Source: Methylococcaceae bacterium UBA7658
GTDB taxonomy: Bacteria > Pseudomonadota > Gammaproteobacteria > Methylococcales > Methylomonadaceae
Direction of reading: 5' to 3'
Assembly: GCA_002483425.1 (NCBI GenBank)
Contig: DLHW01000040.1
Span: 1,847 to 19,874, forward strand
Length of the DNA: 18,028 nucleotides
Made by a program: the position numbers and the translations under genes. How positions within the stretch are numbered: position 1 is the first letter of the stretch; every line of letters starts with the position of its first letter. The notes beneath the pieces are model-generated. The model saw only the letters and a program-made list of their open reading frames with translations, ran no database searches and was not told the origin of the DNA. Shown in pieces: positions 1 to 5,512 of this stretch.

Positions 1-834
1 GCCGACCTGATTTTTGAAAAATTGACTGGCAAGAAAGGCGCTTTCAGCGGACGGATTGCCTATGTCACCAACAACGGGCAGCAAAGCCAGCTCCAGATTG
101 CCGATACCGACGGCTTTGATCCGCAAACCATTACGACGTCTAAAGAACCCTTAATGTCGCCGTCGTGGTCGCCGGATAAAAGCCGGATTGCCTATGTCTC
201 CTTTGAGAAAAAAACAGCCGCAATCTACGTACAAACCTTAGCAACGGGACAGCGCACCAAGGTAGCCGAATTCCCCGGTATCAACGGCGCACCCGCATGG
301 TCGCCTGACGGTCAAAAAGTAGCATTAACTTTATCCAAGGACGGTAGTCCCGACATTTACACATTAAATCTCGGCACCGGCGCTCTAATGAAGCTCACGA
401 AAAGCTTCTCCATCGATACCGAACCGGTCTGGTCTCCGGATGGCAGTTATATCGTATTTACCTCGGATCGCGGCGGCAAACCTCAGTTATATAGAGTGTC
501 CAGTACGGGCGGCGACGAAAAAAGAATTACATTTTCGGGGACTTACAACGCCCGGGCTAGTTTTTCACCCGATGGCAAAAGCATAGCGATGGTACATGGC
601 AACGGCGGCGATTACCGGATTGGGGTCATGGATGTCGGTAGTCGATCAATCAATGTCATAACGACCGGACCTGCAGATGAATCGCCCAGTTTTGCGCCGA
701 ACGGCTCAATGGTGATCTACGCCGCTAAAAAAGGCGGGGCGGCTTACTTATCCGCCGTATCGTTAGATGGTAAAATGCAACAAAGATTGGGTTTTAACAG
801 CGGTGCGGTTCGCGAACCGGCGTGGTCGCCCTAG
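1..834 (+). CDS. tolB: TolB, C-terminal part (5' end outside window)
   Basis: The reading frame is open from base 1 to the TAG at 832-834, giving 277 residues without the N-terminus. Repeated PD40/WD40-like beta-propeller motifs are visible: SPSWSPD, APAWSPDG, EPVWSPDG, ASFSPDG, SPSFAPNG and a final EPAWSP. TolB is the periplasmic component of the Tol-Pal system; its C-terminal propeller binds Pal and its missing N-terminal domain binds TolA. The protein ends right after the last propeller motif, as is normal for TolB, so the 3' end is not truncated. The frame continues upstream of the TTG at position 22, so that codon is not the true start. Pal follows 50 bp downstream, the standard order. 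Confidence 0.96.
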   Translation, partial: ADLIFEKLTGKKGAFSGRIAYVTNNGQQSQLQIADTDGFDPQTITTSKEPLMSPSWSPDKSRIAYVSFEKKTAAIYVQTLATGQRTKVAEFPGINGAPAWSPDGQKVALTLSKDGSPDIYTLNLGTGALMKLTKSFSIDTEPVWSPDGSYIVFTSDRGGKPQLYRVSSTGGDEKRITFSGTYNARASFSPDGKSIAMVHGNGGDYRIGVMDVGSRSINVITTGPADESPSFAPNGSMVIYAAKKGGAAYLSAVSLDGKMQQRLGFNSGAVREPAWSP

Positions 835-884
835 TTTTAGTACGTACCCTTTTACATTCAGACATTTTAATTTCAGGAAATTAT

Positions 885-1463
885 ATGAAAATTAGCAAGT
901 TATTGATGGCGATATTGGTAGCTTTTTTTGTTTTAACGGGTTGTAGCGAAGACGAAGCCACTGAAGGCTTGAATAATGCCGGGCAAAATGCTGCAAGCGG
1001 CATCAACGATGCTTCAACGAGCGGCCTGAATAGCGGTTCTACTTTATCGGGAATGGCCGGTTCAGGTTATACCGGCGTGACCGGAAATAACGCCTTTTTA
1101 GGGCCTGAATTCAGCGATCCTAATAATCCATTGTCAAGAAGTACCATCTATTTCGTTTATGACAGCAGCGACGTCCAACCGGACTTTATTCCGGTTATTA
1201 ATGCGCATGCCCAGTACTTGGTTGCCCATCCCAATCAAAAACTGACATTAGAAGGCCATGCCGATGAACGTGGTTCACCTGAGTACAATATTGCCTTGGG
1301 CGATCAACGTGCGAAAGCGGTTGCCGGTATGATGAAAGCGCAAGGTGTTTCCGATGGGCAATTAACGTTGGTTAGCTATGGCGAAGAAAAGCCTGCCGTT
1401 TTTGGTAGCGATGAAAGCTCATATGAGCGCAATCGTCGCGTTGAAATGTCTTATCAAAGGTAA
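885..1463 (+). CDS. pal: Pal, peptidoglycan-associated outer-membrane lipoprotein
   Basis: The product has 192 residues. I chose the ATG at 885 because an AGGAAA ribosome-binding site (875-880) precedes it and because it begins a lipoprotein signal: a short basic start, a hydrophobic core, then the lipobox LTGC with Cys20 as the lipidated residue. An in-frame alternative start farther upstream would overlap tolB and spoil this signal. After a Gly/Ser/Asn-rich linker, the C-terminal OmpA-like domain carries LEGHADERGSPEYN, the peptidoglycan (diaminopimelate)-binding segment. Pal anchors the outer membrane to peptidoglycan and partners with TolB encoded just upstream; cpoB starts 6 bp after its stop. 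Confidence 0.97.
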   Translation: MKISKLLMAILVAFFVLTGCSEDEATEGLNNAGQNAASGINDASTSGLNSGSTLSGMAGSGYTGVTGNNAFLGPEFSDPNNPLSRSTIYFVYDSSDVQPDFIPVINAHAQYLVAHPNQKLTLEGHADERGSPEYNIALGDQRAKAVAGMMKAQGVSDGQLTLVSYGEEKPAVFGSDESSYERNRRVEMSYQR

Positions 1464-1469
1464 TAGTTA

Positions 1470-2348
1470 ATGAAGCTTCGGATTGTATTTCTGTTAAGTC
1501 TTTGTAATGCCGCGTGTGCGGAGTTACCACCCGTGGTGGGCAGTAACGGAAACGTTTCGCCTAATCAACCGGTCATTGTGCCCAAAGCGCCCACCTCAAC
1601 GGCGACATACGAAATGATGAAGCGCATAGAGCAGATGCAAACCGAAGTTCAGCAGCTTACAGGCAAAGTCGAAGAACAGACTTTTCAAATTGAAGAGTTG
1701 AAAAAACAGCAGAAAACCATGTATACGGATTTCGACGACCGTTTGCAGACGATTGAAAATAAATCCGGATCGGATCAACCTGCTGCAGCCGTGCCGCCGC
1801 CTGCCGATTCTTCCTCGGTTTCCGGGTCGGCAGCAGAAGATACAGGGGGTTCAAAAGCCCCTGCAGATGAATCTATTAAGTCCGAGGCTAAAGCGGAAGA
1901 ACCATCGGCGACGGATGGTAGCGAAAGCAATGCAACATCGCCAGCGGTATCTTCGCCTCCTGTTAACGTTTCCGAGGCCGAAAAACTGGATTATCAGCAG
2001 GCTTACGACGATCTCAGGAACGGCAAGACAGCTCAAGCCATTAACGGATTCAATGCGTATTTAGCCAATCATCCCGGTAGCGGCTATGCGGACAATGCTC
2101 AATATTGGCTCGGCGAAGCACATCGAGTGAACTTAGATAACGCCGCCGCGCGGACAGCATTTAGTGCGGTGGCCGGCAGTTATCCTAATTCCGCGAAAGT
2201 GCCCGATGCGTTATATAAGTTAGGTATTATCGAATTGGAAGAAAAAAATCAGGATAAAGCGCGGGAAATTTTTACCCGGATTACCAACGAATTTACCAGC
2301 TCTAAAGCTGCGGTATTAGCGCAGAAAAAACTGCAAACGATGAATTAA
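1470..2348 (+). CDS. cpoB: CpoB (YbgF), periplasmic coordinator of Tol and peptidoglycan synthesis
   Basis: The product has 292 residues. A signal peptide covers about residues 1-17 (probable cleavage after ACA). The mature part has a coiled coil at about 46-96 (heptad-like MKRIEQMQTEVQQL and onward), a low-complexity Pro/Ala/Ser/Glu linker to about 170, and C-terminal TPR repeats from about 173 (DYQQAYDDLRNGKTAQA, then repeats around NAQYWLGEA and DALYKLGIIEL). This is the usual CpoB layout: trimerising coiled coil plus TPR domain. In E. coli CpoB links Tol-Pal to PBP1B during division. The Cys near the signal end (NAAC) is not a convincing lipobox. The linker is longer than in E. coli. Confidence 0.93.
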   Translation: MKLRIVFLLSLCNAACAELPPVVGSNGNVSPNQPVIVPKAPTSTATYEMMKRIEQMQTEVQQLTGKVEEQTFQIEELKKQQKTMYTDFDDRLQTIENKSGSDQPAAAVPPPADSSSVSGSAAEDTGGSKAPADESIKSEAKAEEPSATDGSESNATSPAVSSPPVNVSEAEKLDYQQAYDDLRNGKTAQAINGFNAYLANHPGSGYADNAQYWLGEAHRVNLDNAAARTAFSAVAGSYPNSAKVPDALYKLGIIELEEKNQDKAREIFTRITNEFTSSKAAVLAQKKLQTMN

Positions 2349-2360
2349 CCCGCTGTTATT

Positions 2361-3002
2361 TTGAGTGCGCTAAGAATTACCGAAATTTTTTATTCCCTGC
2401 AAGGGGAGTCGAACACCGTTGGTTTGCCAACGGTGTTTATCAGACTCACAGGATGCCCCTTGCGATGCGCTTATTGCGATACCGGATATGCTTTCTCGGG
2501 CGGCGAAAAAAAAGAAATCGGCGCCATCCTTGCCGAAGTCGTAAACTATGGCGCGCGTCATGTAACGGTGACGGGAGGAGAACCGCTCGCGCAGCCGGGT
2601 TGTTTAGCGTTAATGGAGCAACTCGCCGATCTTAGGTTTACCGTATCGCTTGAAACCAGCGGAGCATTCGACATTTCGGGCGTCGATTCGCGCGTGATTA
2701 AGGTGATGGACTTAAAAACCCCAAGCTCGGGCGAATCGAATAAAAACCGTTATCAAAACATCCAGTACCTGACACCGCACGACCAAGTAAAATTCGTCAT
2801 CGGCGATGAAGAGGATTATCGCTGGGCGAAGCAAATCATGATCGCTTACCAATTATCCGAGCATTGCGAAATTTTATTCTCCCCTGTCATGGGTCTGCAA
2901 GATCCCACCGGACTGGCCGATAAGATTTTAGCCGATAGATTGCCCGTGCGCTTTCAAATCCAGCTACACAAATACCTTTGGGGCGATGCTCGGGGCAAAT
3001 AA
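2361..3002 (+). CDS. queE: QueE, 7-carboxy-7-deazaguanine synthase (radical SAM)
   Basis: The product has 213 residues. It converts 6-carboxytetrahydropterin to 7-carboxy-7-deazaguanine in the queuosine pathway. The radical-SAM cluster motif C-x3-C-x2-C is at Cys32, Cys36 and Cys39, followed by DT. The family N-terminus EIFYSLQGES is present, as are the glycine-rich TVTGGEPL (SAM-binding region) and the C-terminal RFQIQLHKYLWG. The start is TTG at 2361: the same frame has the cpoB stop at 2346-2348 and no ATG or GTG between, so TTG is the only conventional start that keeps the N-terminal motif. It lies 12 bp after cpoB in the same frame with no clear Shine-Dalgarno site, suggesting translational coupling. 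Confidence 0.95.
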   Translation: MSALRITEIFYSLQGESNTVGLPTVFIRLTGCPLRCAYCDTGYAFSGGEKKEIGAILAEVVNYGARHVTVTGGEPLAQPGCLALMEQLADLRFTVSLETSGAFDISGVDSRVIKVMDLKTPSSGESNKNRYQNIQYLTPHDQVKFVIGDEEDYRWAKQIMIAYQLSEHCEILFSPVMGLQDPTGLADKILADRLPVRFQIQLHKYLWGDARGK

Positions 3003-3007
3003 TCGAC

Positions 3008-3682
3008 ATGCCAAAAAAAGCCATTATTCTGTTATCGGGCGGATTAGATTCAATAACCGTGCTGGCGGATGCTAAACAGCAAGGTTTCGAATGCTATGCC
3101 CTCAGTTTCGATTATGGCCAGCGCCATAATGCCGAACTTAGGGCGGCAGATGCAATAGCCAAGGCTTATCAAGTCAAAGAACATAAAATCATCAATCTTG
3201 GACTGGCTGCCATTGGCGGTTCCGCGTTGACCGACCAAAGCATCCAAGTCCCCAGTGTGCCGCAGACAGGCATTCCCGTTACCTATGTCCCGGCAAGAAA
3301 TACCATTTTCCTGGCCTTCGCTCTAGGTTGGGCGGAAGTGTTGAAAGTTAGGGATATTTTTATCGGAGTGAATGCGGTCGATTATTCCGGTTACCCTGAT
3401 TGCAGGCCGGAATTTATCAATGCCTTTCAGCAGTTGGCTAATTTGGCTACCAAAGCCGGTGTGGAAGGCGAACATTTCCTCATTCATACGCCTCTCATCG
3501 ATTTAAGCAAAGCCGAAATTATTAAATTAGGCGCCCAATTGGGCGTTGATTATACAGCAACCGTGTCTTGTTATTCTGCCGACGAACAAGGTCACGCTTG
3601 CCGGCTTTGCGATGCTTGCCGACTCAGGGCGCAGGGTTTCATCGAAGCGGGTTTACCTGACCCGACCCGTTATCAAGTTTAA
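3008..3682 (+). CDS. queC: QueC, 7-cyano-7-deazaguanine synthase
   Basis: The product has 224 residues. It uses ATP and ammonia to convert 7-carboxy-7-deazaguanine to preQ0, the step after QueE. The PP-loop ATP-binding motif SGGLDS is at residues 10-15, and FDYGQRH and YVPARNT match the family. Four zinc ligands are visible near the C-terminus: Cys188, Cys198, Cys201 and Cys204. The ATG at 3008 is preferred over an upstream in-frame start at 2978 because it gives the conserved MPKKAIILLSGG N-terminus and lies 5 bp after the queE stop rather than overlapping it. queE and queC form one short operon with cpoB. Confidence 0.96.
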   Translation: MPKKAIILLSGGLDSITVLADAKQQGFECYALSFDYGQRHNAELRAADAIAKAYQVKEHKIINLGLAAIGGSALTDQSIQVPSVPQTGIPVTYVPARNTIFLAFALGWAEVLKVRDIFIGVNAVDYSGYPDCRPEFINAFQQLANLATKAGVEGEHFLIHTPLIDLSKAEIIKLGAQLGVDYTATVSCYSADEQGHACRLCDACRLRAQGFIEAGLPDPTRYQV

Positions 3683-3700
3683 TTTCATCCTTCAAAAGAC

Positions 3701-3728
3701 TTGCAATACCAGGCAAAATATTTATAAT
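3701..3728 (+). promoter_or_regulatory. Probable sigma-70 promoter of the tRNA-Lys gene
   Basis: TTGCAA at 3701-3706 and a perfect TATAAT at 3723-3728 are separated by 16 bp. The expected transcription start is about 3735, a few bases before the tRNA at 3743. No terminator is evident between queC and this promoter, so some readthrough from queC is possible. Confidence 0.7.
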
Positions 3729-3742
3729 AGGTAGTCTTTGTC

Positions 3743-3818
3743 GGGTCGCTAGCTCAGCCGGTAGAGCACCGCACTTTTAATGCGATGGTCATGCGTTCGA
3801 ATCGCATGCGACCCACCA
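3743..3818 (+). tRNA. tRNA-Lys (anticodon UUU)
   Basis: The gene has 76 nt including an encoded CCA (3816-3818). The acceptor stem GGGTCGC (3743-3749) pairs with GCGACCC (3808-3814), the D stem GCTC with GAGC, and the T stem ATGCG with CGCAT around the loop TTCGAAT. The anticodon loop is CTTTTAA with anticodon TTT at 3776-3778. The first anticodon-stem pair (3769/3785) is a C-A mismatch; the remaining four pairs are canonical. The sequence resembles E. coli tRNA-Lys in its acceptor stem and D arm. The phage-type integrase begins its terminal codon 68 bp downstream, so the 3' end of this gene is the likely integration site of the adjacent element. Confidence 0.97.
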
Positions 3819-3826
3819 CTAAATAC

Positions 3827-3859
3827 AAGGACTTATGTGCAAAGCATCAGTCCTTTTTT
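3827..3859 (+). terminator. Intrinsic terminator after tRNA-Lys
   Basis: The arms AAGGACT (3827-3833) and AGTCCTT (3849-3855) form a 7-bp stem around a 15-nt loop, followed by a T run to 3859. It lies 8 bp after the tRNA CCA end, so it most likely terminates the tRNA transcript. Confidence 0.8.
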
Positions 3860-3864
3860 ACGTC

Positions 3865-3884
3865 AAAAATTACCCATTGGGTAA
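3865..3884 (-). terminator. Possible intrinsic terminator of the integrase gene
   Basis: Read on the minus strand, a 15-nt palindrome TTACCCAATGGGTAA (3870-3884) starts 1 bp after the integrase stop codon and is followed directly by TTTTT (3865-3869). The stem is short and not GC-rich, so it is a modest terminator. It could instead be a recombinase or regulator binding site at the element border. Confidence 0.45.
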
Positions 3885-3885
3885 A

Positions 3886-4965
3886 TCAGGACGCTAATCG
3901 CAACATCGTGACTCCTTCGATCCGTGTCAGCTTCTCGACAGCATCCAATAATTCGCCCACCTCGGCAGGGGAATAATGGATCGTGATGTCGCCGTCGATA
4001 TGGTGCATCAATGCTTTGCGGGTCTCCAACGGTACGCCAGCCAAACGCAATCTGCGAGCAAAAGTATGACGCAGATTGTGTGGGCCAGATAAAACATGGT
4101 CGCCCACCGGTAATCCAGCCTGCAACCAAGCCCGTTTCCAAGCTGAATTATGCATACGCGCCACCGGTTTGCCACGATAGCCAAAGACATGTGTGCCGTG
4201 TTTCCCTCGTCGGCTATTTACCACCCGGCTTGCCACACTGTTGAGAACAATTAGACAATTGGTGTCATTTTTTGTATATGCGCCTGGCGCTAAGAACACC
4301 GAAGAGCCAAGTTCATTGATTTTGGTTTCCCAAGCCCAACGTAATTCAGCGACCACATGCTCTCGTACGCCAGTATTAACCGCAAATAGCGCCATATCGG
4401 CCAAATGTTCAGGCAATTCATTAATCAATCGCCTTTGCTCATCAAATGAAAGCGGGTATGGCCGCGCTGCATCCATCCAGTTTGGCATTCTCAACAAGGG
4501 TGTACCCGTTAGCCACGGCTTATTATCAAGGTCTCGCCAAACCCTAGATGCCAGTGTCAGAATCCGCCTCACAACCGCAAGTTCCCTAGAAACAGTAGCG
4601 CTCTTTATGCCTTGGCCGCGCCGATGTTGAACATAAGGCTGTAACGTCCCTTGATGTATTTGGTCGAGCTTGAATAGACCAATCCAGGGATCAAGATTCA
4701 CCAAACAATCTGCGTCTCTAGATAGGCTGGATTTAGTTTCCTCGTTCAAATACTTCGTTGCCGCCTCCCTGAATGTCTTTAGCCTTGGTGAAAAAGCCTG
4801 GGTCTTTGCTATAGCTATCGCATGGTGGTACTCCGCTTCCGCTTCATGCCATGAGCTTGCTGTAAAGCGGTGGCGAACGCGTCCGAATCCTTCGATACGT
4901 TTGTCGACCGATCCTTTTCCTGTTTCTTTGTCCCAATAAAGCCCTGGGAATTTGTTTTTTGCCAT
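3886..4965 (-). CDS. Phage-type tyrosine integrase
   Basis: The product has 359 residues. The N-terminus (FPGLYWDKETGKGSVDKRI) looks like an arm-type DNA-binding domain, the central SAM-like core-binding domain runs from about 62 to 150, and the catalytic domain from about 170. Catalytic residues: Arg201 in NTGVREHVVAEL, Lys232, His296-x-x-Arg299 in PHNLRHTFARRL, His321 or His322 in ALMHH, and the nucleophile Tyr331 in IHYS. All are present, so the enzyme looks intact. The ATG at 4965 is fixed by an AAGGAG site 8 bp upstream. The gene runs toward the tRNA-Lys 3' end, the usual orientation for an integrase targeting that tRNA. Its first 151 bp overlap the upstream excisionase-like gene in another frame. 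Confidence 0.93.
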   Translation of the reverse strand: MAKNKFPGLYWDKETGKGSVDKRIEGFGRVRHRFTASSWHEAEAEYHHAIAIAKTQAFSPRLKTFREAATKYLNEETKSSLSRDADCLVNLDPWIGLFKLDQIHQGTLQPYVQHRRGQGIKSATVSRELAVVRRILTLASRVWRDLDNKPWLTGTPLLRMPNWMDAARPYPLSFDEQRRLINELPEHLADMALFAVNTGVREHVVAELRWAWETKINELGSSVFLAPGAYTKNDTNCLIVLNSVASRVVNSRRGKHGTHVFGYRGKPVARMHNSAWKRAWLQAGLPVGDHVLSGPHNLRHTFARRLRLAGVPLETRKALMHHIDGDITIHYSPAEVGELLDAVEKLTRIEGVTMLRLAS

Positions 4966-5174
4966 GATGGTTTCTCCTTAACCCTCACGTTGCGGGATTT
5001 ATAGTCATCTAATACTTCATCTAAGTCAAGTCGATCAAAACCGACACCTTGCTTACCCAAATTAAATTCAGGCAGAAGCGGGCGTATCTCGTTTTCAAAT
5101 AGTGTCCTTCCCATGCCCGCATAGTAAGCAGCTTCGCATGGCCTTAGAAAGCGTGGCGGATATTGCGCTGTCAT
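4815..5174 (-). CDS. Excisionase/AlpA-like HTH DNA-binding protein overlapping the integrase
   Basis: The product has 119 residues. Residues about 9-58 (FLRPCEAAYYAGMGRTLFEN, then GVGFDRLDLDEVLDDY) resemble the winged-helix domain of small excisionase/AlpA-type regulators that accompany integrases. The tail (about 60-119) is basic and polar, ending in SKDSDAFATALQQAHGMKRK, and appears to be a real C-terminus rather than a chance extension. Residues 70-119 are encoded in the same DNA as the first 50 codons of the integrase. The likely role is to direct excision or regulate the integrase. The start ATG (5174) overlaps the stop of a 28-codon ORF as ATGA, so the two may be translationally coupled. 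Confidence 0.75.
   Translation of the reverse strand: MTAQYPPRFLRPCEAAYYAGMGRTLFENEIRPLLPEFNLGKQGVGFDRLDLDEVLDDYKSRNVRVKEKPSWQKTNSQGFIGTKKQEKDRSTNVSKDSDAFATALQQAHGMKRKRSTTMR
4974..4979 (-). promoter_or_regulatory. Ribosome-binding site of the integrase
   Basis: On the minus strand AAGGAG lies 8 nt before the ATG at 4965. It is embedded in the coding sequence of the excisionase-like gene, so integrase translation can start independently within that gene. It decides the integrase start. Confidence 0.75.
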
Positions 5175-5257
5175 GAGGCGCTAAAGGCTTTGTTTTGCAA
5201 AACCACTGGGTGGATACGCAGGAGGGCAGCGGCTTGTTGCAGGTCTAAGGTCTTCAT
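5171..5257 (-). pseudogene. 28-codon remnant of an excisionase-type HTH gene (or coupled leader ORF)
   Basis: ATG at 5257-5255 to TGA at 5173-5171 on the minus strand encodes 28 residues. The sequence KTLDLQQAAALLRIHPVVLQ matches the first helix-turn-helix of small excisionase-family proteins, which normally continue for another 30-40 residues through a wing and a Gly-Lys-Trp region absent here. A Shine-Dalgarno-like TGAGG lies 6 nt before the ATG. The stop TGA overlaps the ATG of the next gene. I read it as a truncated HTH gene that may still be translated and couple to the excisionase-like gene. The family match is by pattern recognition only. Confidence 0.5.
5192..5203. repeat. Perfect 12-bp palindrome inside the truncated HTH ORF
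   Basis: GTTTTGCAAAAC reads the same on both strands. It lies 18 bp upstream of the excisionase-like start and could be an operator or recombinase-accessory site; chance is not excluded. Confidence 0.35.
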
Positions 5258-5299
5258 GCAAGGCCTCACTTTAGGGGATGGCGGCAAATTAAAACCCGC

Positions 5300-5311
5300 T
5301 TGTCCGGACAA
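5300..5311. promoter_or_regulatory. Perfect 12-bp palindrome, candidate operator upstream of the HTH genes
   Basis: TTGTCCGGACAA is a perfect inverted repeat 43 bp upstream of the 28-codon ORF and about 126 bp upstream of the excisionase-like start. The position suits a regulator binding site. No convincing -35/-10 pair could be assigned around it. Confidence 0.35.
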
Positions 5312-5349
5312 AGTAATTGTCACCGAACACCCGTTGGCTGTTATGGCGG

Positions 5350-5407
5350 GCTAAAATTGCCTGGGTTGAACAATTTGCTGCTAAAATAGCATATTTCCCG
5401 CTAAAAA
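5350..5407 (+). repeat. Three phased direct repeats GCTAAAA(T/A)
   Basis: Copies start at 5350 (GCTAAAAT), 5380 (GCTAAAAT) and 5400 (GCTAAAAA). The spacings of 30 and 20 bp are close to whole turns of DNA, so all copies would face the same side of the helix. They lie between the divergent excisionase-like gene and the 312-residue gene. Arm-type sites for integrase or excisionase, or a regulator of the divergent gene, are possible roles. Confidence 0.45.
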
Positions 5408-5500
5408 TAAATAAGTTATAACAATAAACAATAATATTAAGTTTTTATAAAAAATTAATGTATAGTTATCAATAAGCTATTGGCATAAATTAATTCATTA
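5401..5500. other. Extremely AT-rich upstream region (14% GC)
   Basis: By my count only 14 of 100 bases are G or C. No ORF was found here. Such stretches upstream of foreign genes are typical targets of nucleoid silencing proteins and are promoter-prone. Several TATA-like hexamers occur but no clear -35/-10 pair with standard spacing stands out. Confidence 0.6.
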
Positions 5501-5512
5501 TTGTTCCGATAC

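Noticed and set aside
1503..1525. Lipoprotein cleavage site at the CpoB N-terminus (NAAC)
   Set aside because: The residue three before the Cys is Asn rather than Leu/Val/Ile, and CpoB is normally a soluble periplasmic protein cleaved by signal peptidase I.
3785..3976. 63-residue ORF starting inside tRNA-Lys
   Set aside because: It runs through the tRNA, its terminator and the integrase 3' end, which explain the sequence better.
4193..4630. 145-residue + strand ORF inside the integrase
   Set aside because: It is antisense to an integrase with all catalytic residues; the composition is that of a shadow frame.
5163..5354. 63-residue ORF on the + strand across the HTH fragment
   Set aside because: It is antisense to the HTH fragment, which has a ribosome-binding site and a recognisable motif; the + strand product has no family features.
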